A stretch of DNA of 54,843 nt from assembly GCA_022560695.1 (NCBI GenBank), contig JADFSP010000016.1, forward strand, positions 1 to 54,843, written 5' to 3'. Below, piece by piece: positions 8,583-16,254 of the stretch. This DNA comes from Pseudomonadota bacterium (GTDB taxonomy: Bacteria; Pseudomonadota; Gammaproteobacteria; Steroidobacterales; Woeseiaceae). The notes under the pieces were generated by a model. The model was given only the letters and a program-made list of their open reading frames with translations, made no database searches and had not been told where the DNA came from. Position 1 is the first letter of the stretch, and every line of letters starts with the position of its first letter. The translations under genes were made by a program, and so were the position numbers.

Positions 8583-9608
8583 TCAGTCTGTCAGCCCCAG
8601 CCGCTTGTGCATGATCGGACTGGTCGTCGTGTACTGGAGGTGGACTTTCTTGCCCGGCTCTATTCTTTGTTTAATCGCAAAAGCCGCCAGTGCTGCTTCG
8701 TGAAATCCGCACAAGATGAGTTTTTTCTTTCCCGGATAGAAGCTGATGTCGCCAATCGCATAGATTCCCGGCTCGGAAGTTTCAAATCTCTCGGTATCGA
8801 CATTGATCGTCTTGCGATTGATGTCGAGGCCCCATTCTGCAATCGGGCCGAGCTTCGGCGCCAAGCCGTAAAACACCAGGACGTGGTCGGCAGGTACATC
8901 GACCGGTTCTCCTTCCTTTGGCTGGATCGTGATCGACTTAATCGAGCCATCCACTCCGTCGATCGCCGTCGCCTTGGCATTCTCAACCACATCCATTTTT
9001 CCATCGGCCACCAGTTTTCGCATCTTGTCGACCGAAGCCGGGACCGCACGGTACTCGTCACGGCGGTGTACCAGTGTGATGTGCCCGGCAACGTCAATCA
9101 GTTCCAGTACCCAATCCAGCGCCGAATCGCCACCGCCCAAAATAACCAGGCTTTTTGCAGCGAATTGCTCTGGCTCCTGTACCCGATAATGCAGCGTCTT
9201 GCCTGCGAAATTTTCGGCTCCGGTCACCCTGAGTTGCCGCGGCTGAAAAGAGCCGACGCCCCCGGCAATGACGACGGCCTTGGCGTGAAATTGCGTGCCG
9301 GCACTTGTCTCCACAGAATATGAATCGTCACTATTCTTCCTGACCACGGAGACCTCTTCGCCCAGATGCATGCCGCAGTTGAACGGCTCGATCTGCTTGA
9401 GCAGGGCCTCGGTCAACTCCTCTCCGGAGCAAACCGGAATGCCGGGGATATCGTAAATCGGCTTGTCCGGATAAAGCTCGACGCATTGACCACCCGGTTT
9501 CCGGATGGAATCGACAACCTCGGCTTTCAAGCCGAGAAGCCCCAGCTCGAAGACCTGGAACAGGCCGCACGGTCCGGCGCCGACGATGACGGCATCCGTA
9601 TCGATCAC
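8583..9608 (-). CDS. ferredoxin-NADP reductase, thioredoxin-reductase-like
   Basis: A 341-residue two-dinucleotide-domain flavoprotein. The FAD-binding loop is VGAGPCGLFQVFELGL near the N-terminus with PGGQC following, the NADPH-binding loop is ILGGGDSALDW in the middle, and the FAD-closing motif is YAIGDIS near the C-terminus. There is no CxxC pair in the NADP domain, which separates it from thioredoxin reductase and matches the YumC/TrxR-like ferredoxin-NADP reductases. It would exchange electrons between NADP(H) and a ferredoxin; the neighbouring fdxA is the obvious candidate. Length is typical. Both genes are on the minus strand and may be co-regulated, though 155 bases separate them. Confidence 0.85.
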   Translation of the reverse strand: MIDTDAVIVGAGPCGLFQVFELGLLGLKAEVVDSIRKPGGQCVELYPDKPIYDIPGIPVCSGEELTEALLKQIEPFNCGMHLGEEVSVVRKNSDDSYSVETSAGTQFHAKAVVIAGGVGSFQPRQLRVTGAENFAGKTLHYRVQEPEQFAAKSLVILGGGDSALDWVLELIDVAGHITLVHRRDEYRAVPASVDKMRKLVADGKMDVVENAKATAIDGVDGSIKSITIQPKEGEPVDVPADHVLVFYGLAPKLGPIAEWGLDINRKTINVDTERFETSEPGIYAIGDISFYPGKKKLILCGFHEAALAAFAIKQRIEPGKKVHLQYTTTSPIMHKRLGLTD

Positions 9609-9642
9609 GCAAAATCTCCATCTGACCGGGAAGCTGCGAACA

Positions 9643-10500
9643 CTAACACGGTGATGTTGTGTCTCCTATGGGACGCCAGCGGCCGTCGGCGTTGCTCGCC
9701 ATCCCGTCTTCTTCGAGCTTCAACAAATGCGCGAGCAACGAGCGCTCGGCCCAGCCGTAAAGGCGCTCGGAAACGTCCTGATAAACATGCGGTACGAGTT
9801 CGCCAGCCGTCAGCTTCGGGTTTGCCCGCAATGCCTCGAGGACTTTCGCCTCGCGCTGCAGGCGGTGCTCAATGATCCAGTCGATGGCACGATCGGGGTC
9901 GTCGATAAGTTCCCCATGGCCGGGCAGCAAGGCTGCTGGTCGCAAGGCCTTGACGCGTTCGAGTGACTGCAGGTAATGCTTCATGTTGCCGTCCGGCGGA
10001 TCGATGACGACGGTCGAGCCGTCGATGACATGATCACCTGTAAACACCCAGTTCGTTTCGGCGTGCCGATAGCACAGGTGATTCGACGCGTGCCCGGGCG
10101 TGTGGATGGCCTCGATCTCGAATTCATCCGTTTCGAATTTGTCGCCATCGGCCAATGTGCGCCCCGGACAAAAAGTCCGGTCCTGGTGATCGCCGTCCGG
10201 CGCCGGCCAGCCGAGCAACTCGGCTCCGGTTTCCTTCGCGAGTGCCGCAGCACCCGGCGAGTGGTCCGGGTGGGTGTGCGTCACGAAAATCCAGCGGATC
10301 GGCGCGCCCGCCATTTCCTGAATACGGTCCATGTGTGCGTCGATTTGCGGCCCGGGGTCGAGCACCGCAATGCTCGATTTACCAAACAGGTAAGTGTTCG
10401 TTCCCGGGCCCGTCATCATGGACGGGTTCGGCGCAACAAGCCTGCGCACGCCTGGCGCAAGTTCGGTGTAGCGCGGCATTGAAGGACCAAACGCGGTCAC
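9643..10500 (-). CDS. MBL-fold metallo-hydrolase, LACTB2-like
   Basis: A 285-residue metallo-beta-lactamase-fold protein. The metal motif THTHPDHSPGAA, the downstream HTPGHASNH, GDHVIDG and LPGHGE carry the zinc ligands in the usual order, and a C-terminal winged-helix-like part (VSERLYGWAERSLLAHLLKLEEDG) matches LACTB2-like hydrolases. Human LACTB2 is an RNase; bacterial members have unknown substrates, so only hydrolase is claimed. The start is the GTG at 10500, whose first bases overlap the TGA of a tiny upstream frame (GTGA). ATG 10479 is an alternative. The longer in-frame extension to 10647 with a His-rich stretch has no ribosome site and is rejected. Confidence 0.8.
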   Translation of the reverse strand: MTAFGPSMPRYTELAPGVRRLVAPNPSMMTGPGTNTYLFGKSSIAVLDPGPQIDAHMDRIQEMAGAPIRWIFVTHTHPDHSPGAAALAKETGAELLGWPAPDGDHQDRTFCPGRTLADGDKFETDEFEIEAIHTPGHASNHLCYRHAETNWVFTGDHVIDGSTVVIDPPDGNMKHYLQSLERVKALRPAALLPGHGELIDDPDRAIDWIIEHRLQREAKVLEALRANPKLTAGELVPHVYQDVSERLYGWAERSLLAHLLKLEEDGMASNADGRWRPIGDTTSPC

Positions 10501-10568
10501 GATCTGGTTTCTGCGCAGCCGTCGAGCGTGGCGATAATGATGATGATAGTGCAAATGATCCGCGACAT
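10497..10568 (-). CDS. tiny upstream reading frame, possible mini-lipoprotein or leader
   Basis: A 23-codon frame with a very strong ribosome site (GGAGGA, 6 bases before ATG 10568). The peptide starts MSRIICTIIIIIATLDGC and ends in AETRS, so it has an Arg near the start, an isoleucine-rich hydrophobic core and a lipobox-like LDGC, similar in layout to entericidin-type peptides. Its TGA overlaps the GTG start of the metallo-hydrolase as GTGA, so ribosomes could pass from one to the other. It may encode a tiny lipoprotein, act as a regulatory leader, or simply deliver ribosomes. The isoleucine run recalls amino-acid attenuation leaders, but I see no terminator downstream. Tentative. Confidence 0.35.
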   Translation of the reverse strand: MSRIICTIIIIIATLDGCAETRS

Positions 10569-10618
10569 CGGGTCTCCTCCTGCGCACCTCAAGCTTAGCG
10601 AAAAAGAGTCGGCTGCGG

Positions 10619-10708
10619 GGAAAAGGGGTCGAACCGCAGTTTCGCATTTCTGCGCAGAGAGGCCACTATCCCGGGTTTTGAGAAAACTGCGGTTCGACCC
10701 CTTTTTCC
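10619..10708. repeat. long inverted repeat with AAAAGGGGTCG arms
   Basis: The arm at 10619-10642 is matched by its reverse complement at 10684-10708 with only one extra T, giving about 24 paired bases around a 41-base loop. The arms start with GGAAAAGGGGTCG and continue GAACCGCAGTTT. It lies between the metallo-hydrolase leader and the rhomboid gene. The right arm ends in a T run, so it could terminate rightward transcription, but the size and the shared motif with the repeat at 32664 suggest a small mobile or REP/MITE-type element. Confidence 0.7.
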
Positions 10709-10766
10709 TTGACGAAAGCGAAACGGCAATGCTGCAATGACATGATGATCACGGGGTATTCCACAG

Positions 10767-11645
10767 ATGTCTGACGATTTGCGTGTTGTGTTCGAGAGCC
10801 GCAATCGGGCCGCTTGTTCGGATCGGGCGCTGGTGCTCGCGTCGTCGCAGATTCCGCACACGGTCGTCGACGACAGCAGCTCTTGCGCCTTGGTCGTGCC
10901 GGCGGAATATTCAGCCCGCGCAATGGATGAGTTACGGCTATACGACGAGGAAAACCCGCCACCTATGCCGCTCCCCCGCAAGATCATCGAATATCAGGAC
11001 CCCGTTCCCGGCGTCGTCGCTTACCTGATCGTCGTGTCCCTGATTGCCTGGCTCGCCGGCAACTCGGCGTTTGGCAGCGACTGGTATCAGCTCGGGCGCG
11101 TCGACGGGACTCTGCTGCGGCAGGGCGAGTGGTGGCGTCCGGTCACGGCCCTGACTCTGCACTCCGGCTTGCGGCACCTGGTGGGCAACATCCTGTTCGG
11201 CACATTGTTCGGATTGTTTGCCGGCCGGCTGCTGGGATCGGGGCTCGCCTGGTTTGCCATTGTGGTCAGCGGCGCCATGGGCAACGTGCTGAATACGCTC
11301 CTGCTCGAGTCGTCGCATCGCTCGATCGGCGCCTCGACAGCGGTGTTCGCAGCGCTCGGCCTCGTGGCCGGCTACGTCTGGCGCGCGAAATTGATGTCGC
11401 AGGAACGCTGGCCATATCGGGTGGGCCCCGTTGTCGGCGGGCTTGCCTTGCTGATGTACACGGGTACTGGCGACGCCAACACCGACGTTGGCGCTCACCT
11501 GATGGGCTTCCTGTGCGGATTTGCGAGCGGCATGCTGCTGACACTCTCGGCGCTCCGGCCAGGCGACGTTCGCTGGCAACGCCTTGGCGGCGCCGCGACG
11601 CTGGTTCTCGTTGGCGGCGCCTGGCTCGTCGCATTACTTCGCTGA
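10767..11645 (+). CDS. rhomboid intramembrane serine protease
   Basis: A 292-residue inner-membrane protease. Residues 1-75 form a cytoplasmic domain, then six or more membrane helices. The catalytic dyad is Ser190 in SIGASTAVFA and His244 in DVGAHLMGF; the HxxxN element (His137, Asn141) and WWRPVTALTLH in the L1-TM2 region are also present. Rhomboids cut transmembrane helices of client proteins; the client is unknown here. ATG 10767 gives a complete N-terminal domain; a start further in would remove part of it. The next gene follows after 63 bases but looks functionally unrelated. Confidence 0.9.
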   Translation: MSDDLRVVFESRNRAACSDRALVLASSQIPHTVVDDSSSCALVVPAEYSARAMDELRLYDEENPPPMPLPRKIIEYQDPVPGVVAYLIVVSLIAWLAGNSAFGSDWYQLGRVDGTLLRQGEWWRPVTALTLHSGLRHLVGNILFGTLFGLFAGRLLGSGLAWFAIVVSGAMGNVLNTLLLESSHRSIGASTAVFAALGLVAGYVWRAKLMSQERWPYRVGPVVGGLALLMYTGTGDANTDVGAHLMGFLCGFASGMLLTLSALRPGDVRWQRLGGAATLVLVGGAWLVALLR

Positions 11646-11708
11646 CAGATCGAGTCGATGATGTAGAATTCCATCAAGTGGATTGCACAATGGTGCGGCA
11701 ATAAAAAA

Positions 11709-12827
11709 ATGAAGAAATTTCTGCTGTTCTTGCTGGCTCTGACTGTCATTCTGATTACGACCCTTTGGATTCGCTACGGGGGCGGCCGGCCGTACCCGGA
11801 CATTTCGACGACACCGCTGCTCAGCGCCGATGCGCTCGAAGAAGTGCTCGCGTATCCCGAGCCGATCGGCAACGTCGCCGTCAGCCGCAGCGGCAGAATA
11901 TTTTTTACTGTTCACCCCGAAGGAAGGCCGCAGGGCAACAAGCTGCTCGAATATGTCGATGGCGCCGCCGTGCCGTACCCGGATGGCCGCTCGCAAACAG
12001 ACTTGTTCGACACGGTCCTGGGCGTCGTCGTTGACCGCCAGAATCGGCTGTGGACCATCGATCACGGCAATCACGGCATACGTACGGCGCGTCTGCTCGC
12101 ATTCGACCTCAACAGCGGCAAGCTGATTCACGACCATCGGCTGGCGCCGGCGATCGCCCCGGCGGGCTCGTTTCTTCAGGATCTGCAAGTCAGCGCGGAC
12201 GGCCGCACGATAGTCATTGCAGACGCCAGTTTCTGGCGCAAGCGACCGGCGATCATTGTCTACGATATCGAGTCCGCCTCGTCGCGCCGCGTCCTCGAGG
12301 GGCATCCGTCCGTGTCGGCCGAAAACTATCTGATCCGAAGTCAGGGCCGTGACATGGCGTTTGGCGGAGGCATCGTTACATTGCGCGGTGGCGTCGACGG
12401 AATCGCGCTCGGGCCGGAGTGGCTTTATTTCGCTGCGCTCAGCGGTTCAGGCCTGTATCGCGTGCGACTCACCGATTTGCGCAACGCATCATTGCCCGAC
12501 TCTCAACTCAGCTCCAGGGTGGAACAATACAGCGGCAAGCCGTTGAGCGATGGACTGAGCGTCGACCTCGATGGAAACGTGTTTGTCACCGATGTCGAGC
12601 ACAATTCGATTTTCATCGTTGGCGCCGATCGCGAACCGAAAACGCTGTTTCAATCAGGTCGCATACGCTGGCCGGACGGACTGTCATTCGGTCCGGACGG
12701 CTGGATGTACGTAGCCGACAGCGCGTTGTCCGAGGTTGTGTTGAGGTCACAGGCACATATCCAATCGCAGCAACCGTACCGGATATTCCGATTCAAGCCC
12801 GGCACCGAAGGCGTGGCCGGCCAATAA
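11709..12827 (+). CDS. royal-jelly/SMP-30-type six-blade propeller protein
   Basis: A 372-residue exported protein. An N-terminal hydrophobic segment (FLLFLLALTVILITTLWI, residues 4-21) is a membrane anchor or uncleaved signal. The rest is a beta-propeller with phrases such as LGVVVDRQNRLWTIDHG, LQDLQVSADGRTIVIAD, DGIALGPEWLYFAAL and DGLSFGPDGWMYVADS. These match the major royal jelly/yellow protein family, related to SMP-30/gluconolactonases. Some members are lactonases or dopachrome-type isomerases, but bacterial ones have no assigned reaction. An A-rich ribosome region precedes ATG 11709. A strong hairpin lies just after the stop (12832-12858). Confidence 0.75.
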   Translation: MKKFLLFLLALTVILITTLWIRYGGGRPYPDISTTPLLSADALEEVLAYPEPIGNVAVSRSGRIFFTVHPEGRPQGNKLLEYVDGAAVPYPDGRSQTDLFDTVLGVVVDRQNRLWTIDHGNHGIRTARLLAFDLNSGKLIHDHRLAPAIAPAGSFLQDLQVSADGRTIVIADASFWRKRPAIIVYDIESASSRRVLEGHPSVSAENYLIRSQGRDMAFGGGIVTLRGGVDGIALGPEWLYFAALSGSGLYRVRLTDLRNASLPDSQLSSRVEQYSGKPLSDGLSVDLDGNVFVTDVEHNSIFIVGADREPKTLFQSGRIRWPDGLSFGPDGWMYVADSALSEVVLRSQAHIQSQQPYRIFRFKPGTEGVAGQ

Positions 12828-12831
12828 GCCC

Positions 12832-12858
12832 CGCCAGGAGCATGCCGGACTCCTGGCG
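12832..12858 (+). other. perfect 9-bp hairpin after propeller gene
   Basis: CGCCAGGAG (12832-12840) and CTCCTGGCG (12850-12858) form a perfect nine-base stem with a nine-base loop directly after the stop codon at 12827. No T run follows, so it is not a standard intrinsic terminator. It could stabilise the 3' end of the upstream transcript or act with Rho. Confidence 0.5.
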
Positions 12859-12918
12859 TGCGCTCGTGCATTGGGACACCGTCTCAGTTAGGGTGCTGCT
12901 TTCAATATCGGGTCCATC

Positions 12919-13827
12919 ATGCAAGTCGCTCTGCTGTACGCCGCCGTCGTGCTCATCTGGGGTTCGACCTGGGCAGCTATCCCGTATCAACTCGGTGTCG
13001 TCGCCGCGGAAGTGTCTGTCGGATATCGCTTCGGCATCGCCGCGCTCGGGCTCTATCTGTATGCCGCCGTATCGCGACGCCGATTGTGTCTTCCTGCAAA
13101 CGCCTATCCAATGGTGTTCCTGCAGGGTACTTTGTTGTTCAGCATCAATTATTTTTTTATCTACTACGGGACGGCTTATATTACGACCGGCCTGATAGCC
13201 GTGCTGTTCAGCAGCATCGTGCTGATGAACACGGTCTTCGAGCGCCTGTTCTTCAGGACTCCGGTCGATGGCCGCTTGCTCCTGGCCGCCGCCGTCGGCT
13301 TTGCGGGCATTGCGATGATCTTCTGGCCGGAAATTTCGACACTGAGCATCGCGGATGAAACGATCAGGGGCGTCATCATGGTAATGGTCGCTACGGCCAT
13401 TGCGTCGCTTGGCAACATGGCGGCCGTCGTCAACACGCGAAGGGGACTGCCCGTCGTCGCCGTCAATGCGCATGCAATGGCGTTCGCGGCGCTGCTTGCG
13501 CTTGCCATCGCAGCGGCCCTGGGCCGGGAGTTCGACTTCCTGATCACGCCGGGTTACATACTGTCGCTGCTGTACCTGGCGATATTCGGTTCAGCGGTGG
13601 CTTTCGGCTGTTACCTGGCGTTGATTCGCCATATAGGCTCCGCAAGGGCTGCGTACAGTTCGGTGCTGTTCCCGGTGGTGGCGCTGGCAATGTCGACACT
13701 GCTCGAGGCTTACCACTGGACGCCAATCGCGGCGACCGGCATTCTACTCACGCTATTCGGCAACTGGCTGATATTGAGCCGGCGAAAAGCGCATAACGAC
13801 AAAGAAGGATCGACCGATGGACGCTAA
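12919..13827 (+). CDS. EamA-family (DMT) metabolite exporter
   Basis: A 302-residue inner-membrane protein with about ten hydrophobic helices in two EamA repeats. The first repeat opens with VLIWGSTWAAIPYQLGVV, the second spans about residues 155-290 with a loop containing NTRRGLPVVAVNAHAM. EamA proteins of the drug/metabolite transporter superfamily move amino acids, nucleotides or similar metabolites, usually outward; the substrate cannot be read from sequence. The 3' end overlaps the start of the mscS-like gene by 11 bases, so the two are co-translated. Confidence 0.85.
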   Translation: MQVALLYAAVVLIWGSTWAAIPYQLGVVAAEVSVGYRFGIAALGLYLYAAVSRRRLCLPANAYPMVFLQGTLLFSINYFFIYYGTAYITTGLIAVLFSSIVLMNTVFERLFFRTPVDGRLLLAAAVGFAGIAMIFWPEISTLSIADETIRGVIMVMVATAIASLGNMAAVVNTRRGLPVVAVNAHAMAFAALLALAIAAALGREFDFLITPGYILSLLYLAIFGSAVAFGCYLALIRHIGSARAAYSSVLFPVVALAMSTLLEAYHWTPIAATGILLTLFGNWLILSRRKAHNDKEGSTDGR

Positions 13828-14680
13828 AGATGTGCCGAACCTCGACTTCGACTTGAATACAGTCTGGGATCAATTCTTGCTCATGGTGCAGACCACGGGC
13901 GTCGAGTTTGTCAAGAATCTCGCCGGCGCACTGATTATTTTCTATGTCGGCCGCTGGGTCGCGGGCATGGTCGTGCGCGGTATCGCTACCGTCATGCAGA
14001 AAAACAATATGGACAAAACGCTCGAGACATTCATCTGCAATCTCGTGCGCATGACGTTGATCCTCTTCGTCATTATTGCCGCAGTTAATCAACTCGGCAT
14101 ACAAACCACTTCATTGATTGCTGTCCTGGGCGCGGCCGGCCTCGCGGTTGGTCTCGCGCTACAGGGGTCGTTGTCGAATTTTGCGTCCGGCGTGCTGATC
14201 ATACTATTCCGTCCGTACAAGGTCGGCGACTACATCGAGGGGGCAGGCGTCATTGGTTCCGTCGAAGACATGCAGATATTGACGACCGTTCTGACGACCG
14301 GCGACAACAAGCGCGTCATTGTGCCCAATAGCCAGATTATGGGCAGCATCATCACCAATTATTCCAGCAACGATCGGCGTCGCATCGATCTGGTTGTCGG
14401 CGTTAGTTACGACGACGATATCGACAAGGTGCGCGACGAACTCAAGGCACTCGTCGCGGCCGACGATCGCATCCTCGACGATCCGGCGTGCCTGATTGCC
14501 GTTTCGGAACTGGCCGACAGCAGTGTCAACTTCATCCTCAGGCCGTGGGTCAAGACATCGGATTACTCGGCGGTTAAGTTCAGCCTGACGGAGGCCATCA
14601 AGAAACGCTTCGATGAGGTCGGCATCTCATTCCCGTTCCCGCAGCACGATGTGCATCTGCACAATGTATCCGCCGACTGA
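13817..14680 (+). CDS. mscS: small-conductance mechanosensitive channel MscS
   Basis: A 287-residue mechanosensitive channel subunit of the compact MscS type. Three membrane helices occupy about residues 20-125; the pore helix TM3 is AAGLAVGLALQGSLSNFASGVLI, rich in Gly and Ala. The beta domain follows (FRPYKVGDYIE, VVPNSQIMGSIITNYS), then the alpha/beta C-terminal domain ending FPFPQHDVHLHN, a highly conserved MscS signature. It opens under membrane tension to release solutes in hypo-osmotic shock. Length is equal to the E. coli channel. It overlaps the EamA gene, which may give tension release and metabolite export from one transcript. Confidence 0.93.
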   Translation: MDAKDVPNLDFDLNTVWDQFLLMVQTTGVEFVKNLAGALIIFYVGRWVAGMVVRGIATVMQKNNMDKTLETFICNLVRMTLILFVIIAAVNQLGIQTTSLIAVLGAAGLAVGLALQGSLSNFASGVLIILFRPYKVGDYIEGAGVIGSVEDMQILTTVLTTGDNKRVIVPNSQIMGSIITNYSSNDRRRIDLVVGVSYDDDIDKVRDELKALVAADDRILDDPACLIAVSELADSSVNFILRPWVKTSDYSAVKFSLTEAIKKRFDEVGISFPFPQHDVHLHNVSAD

Positions 14681-14747
14681 GAGATGATTATTGCATTGAT
14701 GACAGATTTGCCGCCCCGCATCGATGACGCGCCTGTTGCGTTGACCC

Positions 14748-15674
14748 TCAATCCGTCACATCGGGCTCGATAAAGCACCATTTTAACTTGGGTATGCGCG
14801 CCTTGAGCTCGCGCTCGAGTGCGTTGATACTTGCAACCGCCGCATCGATGTTCAGATCGGAACGCATTTTCACCTTAACGGCCAGCATTGTGTCCGGTCC
14901 GAACTGAATCGTGATCGTGTTGAAAACGTGCTCGATCGCTTCCTGCTCGCGAATGATCGCATCGATCGCTTCCTGAATTTCCGGATCCGCGGAACGTCCC
15001 ACGAGCAGCGAGCGGATACGCAAAGCCACAAATATCGAGATAACGATCAAGACGGCGCCGATGCAGATCGAGCCCATCGCGTCGAACATCGGATTATTCG
15101 TTATTGCCGCAAGGATCAGGAAAATCAGCGCCAGCGCAAGTCCAGCCTGCGCACCAATATCTTCACCCAGAACAACGACGAGTTCGGAATTCCTCGTGTG
15201 TTTCAACCATTCGCGAAACGGCCTGTTACCACGAATACGCTTGATCTCGCGCAACGCGCCCAACAGGGAAAATCCCTCGAGTACCATCGCGAACACGAGC
15301 ACGGCGATAGCAACCCAAACATGCGAAATCGCCTCAGGGTGCTGCAGCTTGTGAACGCCCTGATAAATCGAAAACAGCCCGCCGAGACTGAATAGCAGGA
15401 TCGCGACGATGAAACTCCAGAAGTAACTGAGTTTTCCGTAGCCCAGCGGATGCTCCGCGTCGGGCGGTCGTTGCGATTGAGTAAGCCCGAGATACAGGAG
15501 CACCTGGTTGCCGGTATCGGCATATGAATGGATCGCCTCTGCCAGCATGCTTCCCGATCCGGTCAGCCAGGCTGCCCAGGTCTTGGTCAGCGCAATGCCG
15601 AAATTGGCTACGAAGGCATACAGGATCGCCCGTGCCGTCGAATCGTGCGATGTCGAAGTCATCAGATTGCTCAT
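14748..15674 (-). CDS. cation diffusion facilitator (CDF) transporter
   Basis: A 308-residue inner-membrane metal/proton antiporter. Six helices are visible; the first metal-site motif HSYAD (HxxxD) is in AEAIHSYADTGNQ, followed by the family loop PPDAEHPLGYGKLSYFW. The second membrane metal site is in VVVLGEDIGAQAGL, a variant closer to the SLC30A9-like branch than to zinc exporters such as YiiP. A C-terminal cytoplasmic domain (about residues 215-305) has the ferredoxin-like fold strands. Substrate may be Zn, Mn or Fe; the variant second site makes simple zinc export less certain. It is convergent with mscS. Confidence 0.88.
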   Translation of the reverse strand: MSNLMTSTSHDSTARAILYAFVANFGIALTKTWAAWLTGSGSMLAEAIHSYADTGNQVLLYLGLTQSQRPPDAEHPLGYGKLSYFWSFIVAILLFSLGGLFSIYQGVHKLQHPEAISHVWVAIAVLVFAMVLEGFSLLGALREIKRIRGNRPFREWLKHTRNSELVVVLGEDIGAQAGLALALIFLILAAITNNPMFDAMGSICIGAVLIVISIFVALRIRSLLVGRSADPEIQEAIDAIIREQEAIEHVFNTITIQFGPDTMLAVKVKMRSDLNIDAAVASINALERELKARIPKLKWCFIEPDVTD

Positions 15675-15832
15675 CTACCGTGTCAACCGTTGCCCTCGGG
15701 TCGCGTTATTTTCATAAAGCCGTGCGCAGCTTAACGTTGTGACGGCCTCAGTCCAAGTGATTCGCGGGCGTTCACGTACCGCGCACCCCTGGTGCATAAT
15801 GACGCTGACCCATCGAGGAACTCCGAGACATC

Positions 15833-16192
15833 ATGCGACACTCCAATGTTCGATTTTTCACACTGGTCACCACAATCATGATCGCGGCTTGCGCCGCGCA
15901 TCCGGACCCGATCGTCGACATGAAGGGAGTAGACCCGGACGCCCTGGCCCAGGACTGGCAGGAATGTGAATCCTACACGGAAGAAATTCTGATCAGTAAG
16001 GGGATTGCCAAAGGCACGGCCACGGGTGCCGCCGTCGGGGCGATCGCGGGCGCGATCGGGGACGACATCGGCGACAGCGCGGCCTATGGAGGCCTGTACG
16101 GCGGCACGCGTTCAGGTCTGGCCGCCGATCGGGAGCGGCAAAAAGTGTTCAAGCGCTGTCTTAGAGGGCGCGGCTACCGTGTCCTGAACTAG
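15833..16192 (+). CDS. glycine-zipper lipoprotein
   Basis: A 119-residue small envelope protein. A signal peptide ends in a lipobox-like IAAC (Cys20). The middle carries a glycine zipper (GTATGAAVGAIAGAIGDDIG and YGGLYGGTRSG), a membrane-inserting or oligomerising pattern also seen in SlyB/Rcs-type proteins, and two further Cys residues (CESY and KRCLRGRGYRVL) may form a disulfide. Many proteobacteria have such zipper lipoproteins of unknown role. The gene ends about 10 bases before the promoter of the LexA-controlled gene downstream. Confidence 0.7.
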   Translation: MRHSNVRFFTLVTTIMIAACAAHPDPIVDMKGVDPDALAQDWQECESYTEEILISKGIAKGTATGAAVGAIAGAIGDDIGDSAAYGGLYGGTRSGLAADRERQKVFKRCLRGRGYRVLN

Positions 16193-16199
16193 CAACTTC

Positions 16200-16248
16200 T
16201 TGACGGCCACCGGCATCTCCACTACTGTATATGCATACAGTAGTGGAG
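16200..16248 (+). promoter_or_regulatory. LexA (SOS) box overlapping a promoter
   Basis: A 32-base palindrome (16217-16248, arms of 14 bases) contains TACTGTATATGCATACAGTA at 16223-16242, which fits the gammaproteobacterial LexA consensus TACTG(TA)5CAGTA at nearly every position. A -35-like TTGACG (16200-16205) is 17 bases from TACTGT (16223-16228), so the -10 region would lie inside the box and LexA binding would block the polymerase. It controls the radical SAM gene starting at 16255. Confidence 0.9.
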
Positions 16249-16254
16249 CCGTCG

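Noticed and set aside
10501..10647. His-rich extension of the metallo-hydrolase resembling a his-operon leader
   Set aside because: The His run is only the out-of-frame reading of the isoleucine-rich small frame, there is no ribosome site before it, and no histidine gene or terminator follows.
16231..16254. ATG 16231 as start of the radical SAM protein
   Set aside because: It lies inside the LexA box, and ATG 16255 has a proper GGAG.
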